A model generated the notes under the pieces. That model was given only the letters and a program-made list of their open reading frames with translations. It was not told the DNA's origin and made no database searches. 64,000 nt of DNA from an uncultured Bacteroidales bacterium (lineage in GTDB: Bacteria; Bacteroidota; Bacteroidia; Bacteroidales; UBA932). Made by a program: the position numbers and the translations under genes. How positions within the stretch are numbered: the stretch's first letter is position 1; the number at the start of each line of letters is the position of its first letter. The DNA lies in assembly GCA_944325445.1 (NCBI GenBank), contig CALVAG010000009.1, positions 22,480 to 86,479 on the forward strand. Direction: 5' to 3'. This document shows, in pieces, positions 8,921 through 17,864 of this stretch.

Positions 8921-9946
8921 TTAATCCGTAACCGTCTTCATCGCCTCCCTTATCTTGCCTTCGATCTCTTCGGCCAGTTCGGGATTATCTGTAAGAAGCT
9001 GCTTTACGGCATCGCGCCCCTGTGCAAGTTTGCTCTCTCCGTAGCTGAACCAGCTTCCGCTCTTCTTGATTATGTCGAACTCCACGCCCAAATCTATAAT
9101 CTCGCCGATTCTGGAGATTCCCTCTCCAAAGAGGATATCGAACTCGGCCTTTCTGAAAGGGGGCGCCATCTTGTTCTTCACGACCTTTACGCGGGTCCTG
9201 TTTCCGGTCGCGTCTTCGCCGTCCTTAAGCTGCGTTACCTTTCTTACATCCAACCTGATTGTCGCATAGAACTTGAGGGCGTTTCCGCCGGTTGTGGTCT
9301 CGGGATTGCCGAACATTACCCCTATCTTGTCGCGCAGCTGGTTTATGAAGATGCAGCAGGTGTTGGTCTTGCTTATGTTGGCGGTGAGTTTTCTGAGTGC
9401 CTGGCTCATAAGGCGTGCCTGAAGCCCCATCTTGGAGTCTCCCATCTCCCCCTCTATCTCCGCTTTTGGAGTAAGCGCCGCTACAGAGTCTATAACTATG
9501 ATGTCTATGGCTCCCGAGCGGATAAGGCTGTCTGCAATCTCCAATGCCTGTTCTCCGTTGTCGGGCTGCGAAATGAGCAGAGTATCCACATTCACTCCCA
9601 GTTTCTTCGCATATGTCCTGTCGAAGGCATGCTCGGCATCTATTATCGCCGCAATGCCGCCGCTCTTCTGGGCCTGAGCTATTGCATGGATTGCCAGCGT
9701 TGTCTTACCGCTGCTCTCAGGGCCGTATATCTCTATAACCCTGCCTCTCGGATAGCCGCCTATTCCCAGCGCGTGGTCGAGTGCAATCGACCCCGAAGGG
9801 ATTGTTGAAGCCTCCCACTGGGGCTGGTCTCCGAGCTTCATGATGGTCCCCTTGCCGAAATCCTTCTCTATCTTGTCAAGGGTGGCCTGCAGGGCCTTCA
9901 GTTTCTCCGCATTGTTTTTCTCTGCATCTACATTCTCTTTTGCCAT
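8921..9946 (-). CDS. recA: RecA recombinase
   Basis: ATP-dependent DNA strand-exchange protein of homologous recombination and the SOS response. The P-loop GPESSGKT is at residues 75-82, and the strings [10 protein letters not shown] and GGNALKFYA match conserved RecA segments. The protein is 341 residues, normal for the family, with a short acidic C-terminus. The ATG at 9946 is chosen because it follows GAGGGAGA at the right distance and gives the family N-terminus [10 protein letters not shown]; an upstream ATG at 10033 would run into rlmN. recX lies 7 kb away on the other strand, not next to recA. Confidence 0.98.
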   Translation of the reverse strand: MAKENVDAEKNNAEKLKALQATLDKIEKDFGKGTIMKLGDQPQWEASTIPSGSIALDHALGIGGYPRGRVIEIYGPESSGKTTLAIHAIAQAQKSGGIAAIIDAEHAFDRTYAKKLGVNVDTLLISQPDNGEQALEIADSLIRSGAIDIIVIDSVAALTPKAEIEGEMGDSKMGLQARLMSQALRKLTANISKTNTCCIFINQLRDKIGVMFGNPETTTGGNALKFYATIRLDVRKVTQLKDGEDATGNRTRVKVVKNKMAPPFRKAEFDILFGEGISRIGEIIDLGVEFDIIKKSGSWFSYGESKLAQGRDAVKQLLTDNPELAEEIEGKIREAMKTVTD

Positions 9947-9989
9947 AATATCTCCCTCTTTTAAACAGTTTGTGTGGAAAATCCGATGG

Positions 9990-9997
9990 CAAATATA
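9990..9997 (-). promoter_or_regulatory. -7 promoter box (TATATTTG) of recA
   Basis: Perfect TAnnTTTG on the minus strand, 43 bases before the recA start. I saw no obvious LexA-type palindrome beside it. Confidence 0.5.
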
Positions 9998-10010
9998 CTT
10001 AAACTTTTCA

Positions 10011-10018
10011 TAAATTTG
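10011..10018 (+). promoter_or_regulatory. -7 promoter box (TAAATTTG) of rlmN
   Basis: Perfect TAnnTTTG on the plus strand ending only four bases before the rlmN ATG, so a transcript from it would be nearly or fully leaderless. It is 14 bases from the divergent recA box. Confidence 0.45.
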
Positions 10019-10022
10019 CTGT

Positions 10023-11045
10023 ATGAAACGCAAATTGTTGGGAGCTACTTTGGCTCAATTGAAAGAGATAACGGAGGAGCTTGGAATGCCCTCTTTTTCA
10101 GCAAGGCAGATAGCCGACTGGCTCTACAGGAAGCAGGTGCGCACGATAGAGCAGATGACAAATCTCTCAAAAGCGGCTCGCGAGAGACTGGGTGAACGCT
10201 ATACGGTCGGCGCAGACGATTTCATCGAAATGCAATGTTCTGCCGACGGCACTAAAAAGTATCTCTTCCCATGCCACACCGGAAGCGCAATCGAGAGCGT
10301 GATGATTCCCGATTCCGGCAGGGCGACACTCTGCGTCTCCTCCCAGGCCGGCTGCAAAATGGGGTGCAAATTCTGTATGACCGGCCGCCAGGGTTTCAAG
10401 GGAAATCTGGAGACAGCCGAGATAATTTCGCAGTTTGTCTCCGTTCAGGAGAACAAAGTGCTTACCAATGCTGTTTTTATGGGGATGGGAGAGCCGTTGG
10501 ACAATCTGGAAAACGTGCTCCAGGCCATAGAGGTGCTTACAGCCGACTGGGGATTCGGATGGAGTCCCAAGCGCATAACCTTGAGCAGTATCGGCGTGAT
10601 GCCGGAGTTGAGGACATTTCTGGAACGGACATCTGTCCATCTGGCCATAAGCCTGCATAATCCTTTCCCGGAGCAGAGGATGCGGCTTATGCCTATGGAG
10701 AAGGCCTATCCTATAGAGAAAACGCTTGCCCAGATACGAAAGTTCGACTTTACCGGCCAGCGCAGGGTGAGTTTCGAGTATATCATGTTCAACCGGCTCA
10801 ACGATACAAAGGCGTATGCCGATGCGATTGTGCGGCTTCTCAAAGGGTTGGAGTGCAGGGTAAATCTCATAAGATTCCATGCCATTCCGGACTCCGAGCT
10901 GCAACCTTCGCCCGATGCGGTAATCGGGCAGTTCAGGGAGCGGATAAATGCGGGCGGGATAACCGCAACAATCCGCGCATCGAGAGGAGAGGATATTTTC
11001 GCCGCCTGCGGAATGCTCAGCGGCCACCATTATAACAGGGAATGA
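10023..11045 (+). CDS. rlmN: RlmN, dual-specificity 23S rRNA A2503 / tRNA A37 C2-methyltransferase
   Basis: Radical-SAM enzyme that methylates C2 of adenine 2503 in 23S rRNA and A37 in some tRNAs. The CxxxCxxC cluster ligands are Cys111, Cys115 and Cys118 (CKMGCKFC). The two mechanistic cysteines of the family are also visible: Cys104 seven residues before the cluster, and Cys329 near the C-terminus in AACGML. At 340 residues it is slightly shorter than the E. coli enzyme. The stop overlaps the next start (ATGA at 11042-11045), so the patatin-like gene is translationally coupled to it. Confidence 0.96.
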   Translation: MKRKLLGATLAQLKEITEELGMPSFSARQIADWLYRKQVRTIEQMTNLSKAARERLGERYTVGADDFIEMQCSADGTKKYLFPCHTGSAIESVMIPDSGRATLCVSSQAGCKMGCKFCMTGRQGFKGNLETAEIISQFVSVQENKVLTNAVFMGMGEPLDNLENVLQAIEVLTADWGFGWSPKRITLSSIGVMPELRTFLERTSVHLAISLHNPFPEQRMRLMPMEKAYPIEKTLAQIRKFDFTGQRRVSFEYIMFNRLNDTKAYADAIVRLLKGLECRVNLIRFHAIPDSELQPSPDAVIGQFRERINAGGITATIRASRGEDIFAACGMLSGHHYNRE

Positions 11046-13351
11046 AGCGTATTTTAACCATATTGCTGCTGTCGGGATTCATATTATTCTCAATAAGCAC
11101 TGCGACAGCTTCATCGGACAGCAGGCCGTTTTCCCTTTCGGAAGAGCAGTTGAGGGGGAAAAAGGTAGCATTGGTGCTTTGCGGCGGAGGGGCCAAGGGC
11201 GCGGCCCATATAGGTGTGTTGAAGATGCTGGAGGAGTGCGGCCTGAAGGTAGACATGATAGTAGGAACGAGCATAGGCGGCATTGTAGGAGGCCTTTATT
11301 CCATAGGATACGATGCGCAGAGCCTGAGAGAGATTGTCTCCGGGATGGACTGGAGCTATCTTTTGAGCAACAGTACGCTCAGAAAAAATATGGAGTTTTC
11401 GCAGAAGGCGATGGACCAGGTCTACTTTCTGCAACTTCCCTTCTATACGTTGAGACCGAACAAAAAGGATGATATCGCAACGAATGATGTACATGCAGCC
11501 CATCTGCCTTCCGGAATGGTGAACGGGCAGAACATCCTCAATCTCTTTACCGGGCTGTGCGGAGGATATCAGGACTCTGTCGACTTTCTGGAATTTCCCA
11601 TCCCGTTCTGCTGCGTAGCCACAGATTTGGAGACCGGAGAGGAGGCGGTGCTCAAGGATGGCTATCTTCCGTTGTCGCTTAGGGCTACGATGGCTATCCC
11701 GGGCTTTTTCGCCCCTGCGACAATAAACGGCAGGGTGCTGGCAGACGGCGGCATGGTAAACAATTTTCCGGTGGATGTGGCGCGCAGCCTTGGTGCGGAT
11801 ATAGTCATAGGGGTGGATATCCAGAATGACCTCTACAAGTCCGAAGAATTGAAATCCATAACGGAAATATTCAGCCAGATTGTCTCCCTTATGGGCAATG
11901 AAAGGTATCTGAACAATGTAAGGGATGTAGACATTTACATAAATCCCGATGTGACGGGTTTCAGCACATACAGTTTCAGCTCAGCTGCCATAGACACTCT
12001 TTTTGAGAGGGGATACAAGGCGGCGCTGCTTCAAAAGGAGGCGATAGAGAGGCTGGCTCTGGCCCGGGCCGCTGAAGGCGGGGAGACGGACGGAGCGGAA
12101 AGAAGTGTGCGGTCTGCTTCGGTAGTGCGCAGGGATACCTTTTACATAGCCGATATATTGTGTGTCGGGGTTTCGGCTGCAGACGGGGAGTGGCTGCTGC
12201 GGGAATCGGGCCTAAAAAAGAACAGTTACATCTCCGGGGCGGAGATAGACAGGGCCATCTCCATACTTTACGGAACAAATGCCTTTTCGTCCGTCACATA
12301 TAAGATAAACCGCTCGCTTCTGAAAGAGGGGGCGCAGGATCTGACCCTCGAATTCGTAAAGGGGCCGTCCAATATCTTTGCCATGGGCGCCCGTTTCGAT
12401 TCCGAGGAGGCCGCCGCAATGCTGCTCCATCTCGGAATCAGCACCAGAGACCTTTTCGGTTCGCGGCTTGCTCTTACCGGACGGCTGAGCTACAACGCCT
12501 ACGGCAAGGCTGAGTACAGTTATATCTTCAAGAACTTCCCCAAACTGAACCTTTCGTATATGTTCAAGTCTACAGATATGAACATATATAGCCGGGGAGA
12601 GCTGTCGAGCTACATGTCATTCCTTTATCACAACATAGAGCTGTCGCTCTCCAATATGTTCCTGAGAAACTTCGATTTCAGCGCAGGGGTGCGGTTCGAG
12701 GCGTTCAACTATACCCATATGCTCTCGAGCGGAGGACATGACTCCTTTGCTCCCGATTTGAATGTAAAATCCTATCTGAGCTACTTTGTAAACGCCAAAA
12801 TGGATAACCGCGACAACAGGACGTTCGCTACGCGCGGCGTTGCCTTCGATGCTTCGGCCTCCCTGTTCCAGCCCGATTTCAGCAAGGGAAATTCGATATT
12901 TGCCACTGTAAGGCTGAATCTCAACGGTGCAATTCCCCTTTCGGAGAGGATGACCCTTCTGCCGTCGGTCTACTACAGGTCTTATATAGGCCATTCGCTC
13001 TATATGCCATATATGAATTTTGCCGGAGGCAGTGAACCCGGACGTTACCTCTCGCAACAGATTCCTTTTATGGGAATCAATTATGCCGAAGAGTTTTTCC
13101 AGAATATAATGGTGGGCCGGCTCGATTTGCGCGGCAGGATAAAGGAGAACCATTATCTCTACGGCATTGTAAACTACATGCGTGAGGGCGACGTTTTTGA
13201 AAATATGTTCAGCCGCAACGGTTCCGGATATTGGGGCGCCGCTGTCAAATATGTCTATAATACGCGGTTCGGGCCGTTGAGCGTAGACTGCCACTGGTCT
13301 GACTACAATAAAAAAGTGGGCTTATATTTAAGCATAGGCCATTATTTTTAG
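11042..13351 (+). CDS. Patatin-like phospholipase with POTRA and outer-membrane barrel (type Vd autotransporter-like)
   Basis: A 769-residue protein with a signal peptide (about 1-24). The patatin domain (about 41-330) has the oxyanion loop CGGGAKGA (47-54), the nucleophile motif GTSIGG with Ser77, and the catalytic DGG with Asp235. Residues about 355-435 look like one POTRA module, and the rest (about 440-769) is a BamA/surface-antigen-type beta-barrel with alternating strands and a final IGHYF. This order is that of the PlpD/FplA class of type Vd secreted lipases, so a phospholipase A activity displayed at or released from the outer membrane is expected. It shares a 4-base overlap with rlmN, an unusual partner. 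Confidence 0.9.
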   Translation: MKRILTILLLSGFILFSISTATASSDSRPFSLSEEQLRGKKVALVLCGGGAKGAAHIGVLKMLEECGLKVDMIVGTSIGGIVGGLYSIGYDAQSLREIVSGMDWSYLLSNSTLRKNMEFSQKAMDQVYFLQLPFYTLRPNKKDDIATNDVHAAHLPSGMVNGQNILNLFTGLCGGYQDSVDFLEFPIPFCCVATDLETGEEAVLKDGYLPLSLRATMAIPGFFAPATINGRVLADGGMVNNFPVDVARSLGADIVIGVDIQNDLYKSEELKSITEIFSQIVSLMGNERYLNNVRDVDIYINPDVTGFSTYSFSSAAIDTLFERGYKAALLQKEAIERLALARAAEGGETDGAERSVRSASVVRRDTFYIADILCVGVSAADGEWLLRESGLKKNSYISGAEIDRAISILYGTNAFSSVTYKINRSLLKEGAQDLTLEFVKGPSNIFAMGARFDSEEAAAMLLHLGISTRDLFGSRLALTGRLSYNAYGKAEYSYIFKNFPKLNLSYMFKSTDMNIYSRGELSSYMSFLYHNIELSLSNMFLRNFDFSAGVRFEAFNYTHMLSSGGHDSFAPDLNVKSYLSYFVNAKMDNRDNRTFATRGVAFDASASLFQPDFSKGNSIFATVRLNLNGAIPLSERMTLLPSVYYRSYIGHSLYMPYMNFAGGSEPGRYLSQQIPFMGINYAEEFFQNIMVGRLDLRGRIKENHYLYGIVNYMREGDVFENMFSRNGSGYWGAAVKYVYNTRFGPLSVDCHWSDYNKKVGLYLSIGHYF

Positions 13352-13455
13352 AATGTGCCGCCATCCACCCCTTTCTGTTGGCCGCTAACGATATTTGTCG
13401 TAAATTTACGCATTGTTTCATAGATGAATTTCAAATTTTTAAAATCGATTGCGTT

Positions 13456-14715
13456 ATGAAAAATCCATTCAACATTTTTTATCCGCTTTTTGCAGTTGCC
13501 CTGTTGCCGCTGCTTTTTTCATGCGGAAGCAATAACGGCGGAGCGGCAGATGCAGACGGATGCATTGTCCTGGACATGGAGCAGGCGTTGGACGGGAATG
13601 CCGTGGAGATGAATTTGGGAAAGTATGCCTCTTCCATAAGGTATATTCCGCTCCAGACAAATGAAAATTCGGTTATAGGCTCCGTAGGGCATCTGAAAAC
13701 AGACGGCAGATATTTTTATCTGACATCGGTTGCCGGCGGCGGAGAGGTAAAGGTCTTTTCTGCAGACGGCAGGTTCGTGAGAAGACTGGGTAACAAGGGG
13801 CGCGGCCCGGGAGAATATCTTAGTGCAGGAGGCCTGTTTTTAGATGAACGCGGCGAAGAGACGCAAATAGGAGTTATGACTCTTAATAAATCTGTAATTT
13901 ACAATGAAAACGGAGAATTTATCAGAGATTTGGAAGGTTATGGAAATATCGGTATGCAAAGGGCAAGCGATATAGAGTGTGCGGGAGAGAAAAAATATGC
14001 AGCAATAACATCTGTATCCGATAGTGCGGGCGTGAAAATCGAGCATCTCCGGATTGTAGACAGTACGGGAAGGCTCCTTTCGGATTTTCCGCTGGGAAAG
14101 GAGCACAGTACCATCGTGCATATTTCAATCGGGGGAACGGTCGGAATTATCAACAACAGTAAATCGAGCGGATGTTATCTTTATGGCGGCAAAATAAATG
14201 TGGTAAGGGGTGCTATGGATACAGTGTATGCCTACGATACTAAAGATTATTCCAGAAGCGTAAGATATAGGGTGAATCTCGGGAAATATGCCCCGCTTGT
14301 TTATGATACGCCGGATCTTTCTGAGAGTATCACCTTTTTAAGCAATGATTTTTTTGAGACAGACAATTTTGTCCTTATAAAGGGAATAGTGCCGTTCAAG
14401 AATCTTCCGGATTTTGATTTGCCGGAAAATGATTCAAAAAGGGCATGGGTGACATTTGTTTACGATAAGGCCGGTGGCAGTTTTGACGTTCTTGCCCAGA
14501 ACGGCCCTTCAGAAATCTCCTCTTTCGTAAACGATTTGGACGGCGGTATGGCATTCTGCCCCTCTTTCATCGAAAACGGAAAAATGTATCAGCTGGTGGA
14601 TGCCATCGATTTCATGGAGGCGGCGCGGGAGAGCGATTCAGCCGGGATGAAACGTGTAGCGGCGCAGCTTACCGAAGATTCCAACCCGGTGCTGATAGAG
14701 GTTACGCTCAAATAA
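13456..14715 (+). CDS. 6-bladed beta-propeller lipoprotein (paralogue 2)
   Basis: A 419-residue lipoprotein beginning MKNPFNIF with the lipobox LLFSC near residue 23; the ATG at 13456 is chosen over 13378 because it starts the signal peptide. The family signature GRGPGEY follows LGNKGR about residue 115. The last roughly 35 residues and the DNA around the stop codon are nearly identical to those of the next two genes, while the body is only distantly similar. First gene of a co-directional row of three propeller genes. Location in the outer envelope is inferred; no ligand is known. Confidence 0.82.
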   Translation: MKNPFNIFYPLFAVALLPLLFSCGSNNGGAADADGCIVLDMEQALDGNAVEMNLGKYASSIRYIPLQTNENSVIGSVGHLKTDGRYFYLTSVAGGGEVKVFSADGRFVRRLGNKGRGPGEYLSAGGLFLDERGEETQIGVMTLNKSVIYNENGEFIRDLEGYGNIGMQRASDIECAGEKKYAAITSVSDSAGVKIEHLRIVDSTGRLLSDFPLGKEHSTIVHISIGGTVGIINNSKSSGCYLYGGKINVVRGAMDTVYAYDTKDYSRSVRYRVNLGKYAPLVYDTPDLSESITFLSNDFFETDNFVLIKGIVPFKNLPDFDLPENDSKRAWVTFVYDKAGGSFDVLAQNGPSEISSFVNDLDGGMAFCPSFIENGKMYQLVDAIDFMEAARESDSAGMKRVAAQLTEDSNPVLIEVTLK

Positions 14716-15987
14716 TTGGACATGTCGGTGTGTGCCGGGTAGCGATACCGAGATAGAATATAGTATGTAATGAATGCGGTTATAAAAAAGATTTTGACAA
14801 TTAAAATAATGCGTGGCTTTTTAACAGTTGCGGCGATATTGTTGGGAACGCAGATTTTCGCCTCCTCAGGAGTTAGGGTAATAGATGCCGAGTCGGCTCT
14901 GAAAGAGCGCGAAGGTTTGAATCTCAGCCGTTATGCAACCTCTATAAAATATATCCCGTTGGAGACGGGGCTTATATACCTTCCTGAGGCCGCGGATATC
15001 TCCCTCTATGTAAAGGATGGCGAATATTATCTTGTAAGCAAAAACGATGCGAACGGAACGGGCTGCTACAAATATGGCAATGACGGTGCTTTTGTCTCTA
15101 CGTTCATAAGGCACGGCCGCGGCCCGGGGGAGTGTGTTGGTCTTGTAGATTCAGACATGGATTATAATTCCGGAAACATTGCCGTGGCAAATATGTTCGT
15201 TGAAATTCTGGTCTATGGCAAGGATGGCGGTTATCTCCATTCCGTTCCATTGCCGGGCTATGTAAGACACCCGAGGGTATTGTATGTCGGGCCGGATTCT
15301 CTTTTGATTTCTGTAAACAATATGCAGGAATCGAAAGAGGAGATATATGTTGCCGGAAAAGACAGGATTTTTAAAAAATCCATGACGGCGGGAGATTTGC
15401 ATACAGAGTATTCCATGTTTGCAGGCAGAAGGAGCAGTACGAATTGCCGCTATGATATCTTTAAATGCGGCGGCGAAGGCTATATAATAAGCCAGGCGAC
15501 AGACACTGTTTACTCCGTAAGTGGCGATTTTAAAAAGCATGCCCGTTATTTTCTCGATTTCGGAAAGTTCAGGGATGAATCGGCCTATGAAGATTGCCAT
15601 TCCGGTGAAGGAATCCATATTCTCCCCGAAGGCTCGAGATTCGGCAATTCCCGTTTCTTCTGCCTGCGGCTGCTTATTCCGGTCGATATGGATGAAAGGC
15701 TCTCCCTGAATGAGAGAATGATTCCCCTTATATATGACGTTGCTTCAAACAAGGCTTATGCTCCCAAATCCAAAGGCGATACCATGCTGAACGGTTTTAC
15801 CAACGACCTTGACGGCGGTGCCCCTTTCTGGCCCCACGTGATATACGAAGATAGGATGTATCAGTTGGTGGATGCCATCGATTTCATAGAGGCGGCGCAG
15901 GAGAGCGATTCAGCCGGGATGAAACGGGTAGCGGCGCAGCTTACCGAAGATTCCAATCCGGTGCTGATAGAGGTTACGCTCAAATAA
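14716..15987 (+). repeat. Tandem duplication, unit 1
   Basis: This unit (intergenic leader plus one propeller gene) is repeated directly at 15988-17263. The leader, the first about 320 coding bases and the last about 500 coding bases are nearly identical between units; about 340 bases in the middle of the gene are diverged. Confidence 0.9.
14809..15987 (+). CDS. 6-bladed beta-propeller protein (paralogue 3, tandem copy A)
   Basis: A 392-residue exported protein with a type I signal peptide (MRGFLTVAAILLG..., cleavage near FASS), not a lipoprotein. The propeller signature GRGPGE is near residue 105 and the FTNDLDGGAPFWP motif is near residue 335. The ATG at 14809 is preferred to 14770 because the next copy shares this start, while its upstream region carries an in-frame stop. 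Compared with copy B the ends are almost identical but residues about 108-220 differ heavily. The shared tail NPVLIEVTLK also ends paralogue 2. Function is unknown; carbohydrate or glycoprotein binding is only a guess from the family. Confidence 0.82.
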   Translation: MRGFLTVAAILLGTQIFASSGVRVIDAESALKEREGLNLSRYATSIKYIPLETGLIYLPEAADISLYVKDGEYYLVSKNDANGTGCYKYGNDGAFVSTFIRHGRGPGECVGLVDSDMDYNSGNIAVANMFVEILVYGKDGGYLHSVPLPGYVRHPRVLYVGPDSLLISVNNMQESKEEIYVAGKDRIFKKSMTAGDLHTEYSMFAGRRSSTNCRYDIFKCGGEGYIISQATDTVYSVSGDFKKHARYFLDFGKFRDESAYEDCHSGEGIHILPEGSRFGNSRFFCLRLLIPVDMDERLSLNERMIPLIYDVASNKAYAPKSKGDTMLNGFTNDLDGGAPFWPHVIYEDRMYQLVDAIDFIEAAQESDSAGMKRVAAQLTEDSNPVLIEVTLK

Positions 15988-17263
15988 TTGGACATGTCGG
16001 TGTGTGCCGGGTAGCGATACGGAGATAGATTATATAGTATGCAATAAATGCGGTTATAAAAAAGATTTTGACAATTAAATAATGCGTGGCTTTTTAACAG
16101 TTGCGGCGATATTGTTGGGAACGCAGATTTTCGCCTCCTCAGGAGTTAGGGTAATAGATGCCGAGTCGGCTCTGAAAGAGCGCGAAGGTTTGAATCTCAG
16201 CCGTTATGCAACCTCTATAAAATATATTCCGTTGGAGACGGGGCTTATATACCTTCCTGAGGCCGCGGATATCTCCCTCTATGTAAGGGATGGCGAATAT
16301 TATCTTGTAAGCAGAAACGATGCGAACGGAACGGGCTGCTACAAATATGGCAATGACGGTGCTTTTGTCTCTACGTTCATAAGACGCGGCCGCGGCCCGG
16401 GGGAGTGGACTTATCTTGTAGATTCAGACATGGACTATAACTCCGGAAATATTGTCGTTGCAGATGCGTACAACAAGGTTCTGGTCTATGGCAAGGAGGG
16501 CGGTTATCTCCATTCCGTCCCATTGCCGGGCTATATAAAATTTCCGAGGGTATTGTATGCCGGGCCGGATTCTCTTTTGATTTCTGTAGACAATATGCAG
16601 GAATCGAAAGGAGAAATGTATGTTGTCGGAAAAGACGGAATTTTAAAAGAAATGAGCGGAGCAATAGAAAATATATATGTGAGGATGGATACAAGTATGG
16701 GATTCCGCGGACAGGTCTTTTGTAGGTGGGTTATGTTTGACTATGGCGGCGAAGGCTATATAATAAGCCAGGCGACAGACACTGTTTACTCCGTAAGTGG
16801 CGATTTTAAAAAGCATGCCCGTTATTTTCTCGATTTCGGAAAGTTCAGGGATGAATCGGCCTATGAAGATTGCCATTCCGGTGAAGGAATCCATATTCTC
16901 CCCGAAGGCTCGAGATTCGGCAATTCCCGTTTCTTCTGCCTGCGGCTGCTTATTCCGGTCGATATGGATGAAAGGCTCTCCCTGAATGAGAGAATGATTC
17001 CCCTTATATATGACGTTGCTTCAAACAAGGCTTATGCTCCCAAATCCAAAGGCGATACCATGCTGAACGGTTTTACCAACGACCTTGACGGCGGTGCCCC
17101 TTTCTGGCCCCACGTGATATACGAAGATAGGATGTATCAGTTGGTGGATGCCATCGATTTCATAGAGGCGGCGCAGGAGAGCGATTCAGCCGGGATGAAA
17201 CGGGTAGCGGCGCAGCTTACCGAAGATTCCAATCCGGTGCTGATTGAGGTTACTCTCAAATGA
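15988..17263 (+). repeat. Tandem duplication, unit 2
   Basis: Second unit of the duplication. The offset to unit 1 is 1273 bases at the gene start and 1276 bases in the 3' half, so the diverged middle carries a net 3-base insertion that keeps the frame. Similarity stops a few bases before the stop codon. Confidence 0.9.
16082..17263 (+). CDS. 6-bladed beta-propeller protein (paralogue 4, tandem copy B)
   Basis: A 393-residue copy of the preceding gene with the same signal peptide and the same C-terminal half (from about residue 222 on, GGEGYIISQATDTVYS, no amino-acid difference seen). The middle differs: for example GRGPGEWTYLVDSD against GRGPGECVGLVDSD, and a wholly different stretch around residues 195-220. 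The GRGPGE loop and most predicted blade strands are kept, so both copies look functional. recX starts about 25 bases downstream. Confidence 0.82.
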   Translation: MRGFLTVAAILLGTQIFASSGVRVIDAESALKEREGLNLSRYATSIKYIPLETGLIYLPEAADISLYVRDGEYYLVSRNDANGTGCYKYGNDGAFVSTFIRRGRGPGEWTYLVDSDMDYNSGNIVVADAYNKVLVYGKEGGYLHSVPLPGYIKFPRVLYAGPDSLLISVDNMQESKGEMYVVGKDGILKEMSGAIENIYVRMDTSMGFRGQVFCRWVMFDYGGEGYIISQATDTVYSVSGDFKKHARYFLDFGKFRDESAYEDCHSGEGIHILPEGSRFGNSRFFCLRLLIPVDMDERLSLNERMIPLIYDVASNKAYAPKSKGDTMLNGFTNDLDGGAPFWPHVIYEDRMYQLVDAIDFIEAAQESDSAGMKRVAAQLTEDSNPVLIEVTLK

Positions 17264-17287
17264 TCGGACTTGTTATGTGAACGGATT

Positions 17288-17794
17288 ATGGAGAGGGAAG
17301 CGGCAATGGCAAAGGTGAGGAAGATGTGCTCCGGCAGGGAGTACTGCTCTGCCCAAATCGCGTCTCTGTTCAGAAGATGGAATGCAAGGGAATATCTGTT
17401 CGGGGAAAATGAGATTGCGGCAGCAATAGCGGAACTGGAACGGGACGGATATATCTGCGACGCCCGTTTTGTACGGGCCTACGCAAGGGACAAGGCGCGT
17501 TTCGGCGGTTGGGGGCCGGAAAAGATTCTGTACAAACTTAGGGAGATAGGTCTCCCGGCGGCGATAGCGGATGACGGCACAGAAAAACCGTTGCGTTCAA
17601 TAGTGGAACAGGCTCTGGACTCTGTAGATACCGAGGGACAGCTCAAGAAGATTCTCTCCCGAAAATGGCTCTCTCTCCGGAAAAAGGAGGAGCCTTTGGC
17701 CGGCAAACGGGCAAGACTCCTGAAGTTCGCCCTCTCCCGCGGGTACAGTTATTCCGAGGCAGCCAAAGCAGTTGCCGAAATAACGCAGCCTTGA
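17288..17794 (+). CDS. recX: RecX-family regulatory protein
   Basis: Small helical protein (168 residues from this start) that binds RecA filaments and modulates RecA activity. It shows the family's three-helix repeats: the string FVRAYARDKARFGGWGPEKI with the conserved R-x-x-G-x-x-x-I core lies about residues 57-76, and SRGYSYSEAAKAV ends the last repeat. Start choice is uncertain: an in-frame TTG at 17270 and an ATG at 17306 are alternatives. It sits directly after the propeller genes and 7 kb from recA, so co-transcription with recA is excluded here. Confidence 0.82.
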   Translation: MEREAAMAKVRKMCSGREYCSAQIASLFRRWNAREYLFGENEIAAAIAELERDGYICDARFVRAYARDKARFGGWGPEKILYKLREIGLPAAIADDGTEKPLRSIVEQALDSVDTEGQLKKILSRKWLSLRKKEEPLAGKRARLLKFALSRGYSYSEAAKAVAEITQP

Positions 17795-17803
17795 GTTGCA
17801 TAC

Positions 17804-17830
17804 TATTATTATTATTATTATTATTATTAT
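17804..17830. repeat. (TAT)9 trinucleotide microsatellite
   Basis: Nine perfect TAT units lie in the short gap between recX and the outer-membrane operon, ending 35 bases before the ATG at 17865. A TAAATTTT -7-like box is at 17851-17858, so the array covers the position where a -33 element would be expected. Confidence 0.95.
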
Positions 17831-17864
17831 ATTAGAGCCATATTAGTCGCTAAATTTTACTGCC

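Noticed and set aside
10167..11030. 287-codon open frame on the minus strand across rlmN
   Set aside because: It lies wholly opposite a confident radical-SAM enzyme, has no family features, and is His/Leu/Arg-rich as expected from antisense reading.
14716..17263. Insertion sequence or diversity-generating retroelement behind the mosaic copies
   Set aside because: No transposase, reverse transcriptase or template-repeat/variable-repeat arrangement was seen; differences are not confined to adenine positions.
17804..17830. CRISPR or phage-type repeat
   Set aside because: It is a plain trinucleotide run with no spacers; no cas genes are present anywhere in the window.
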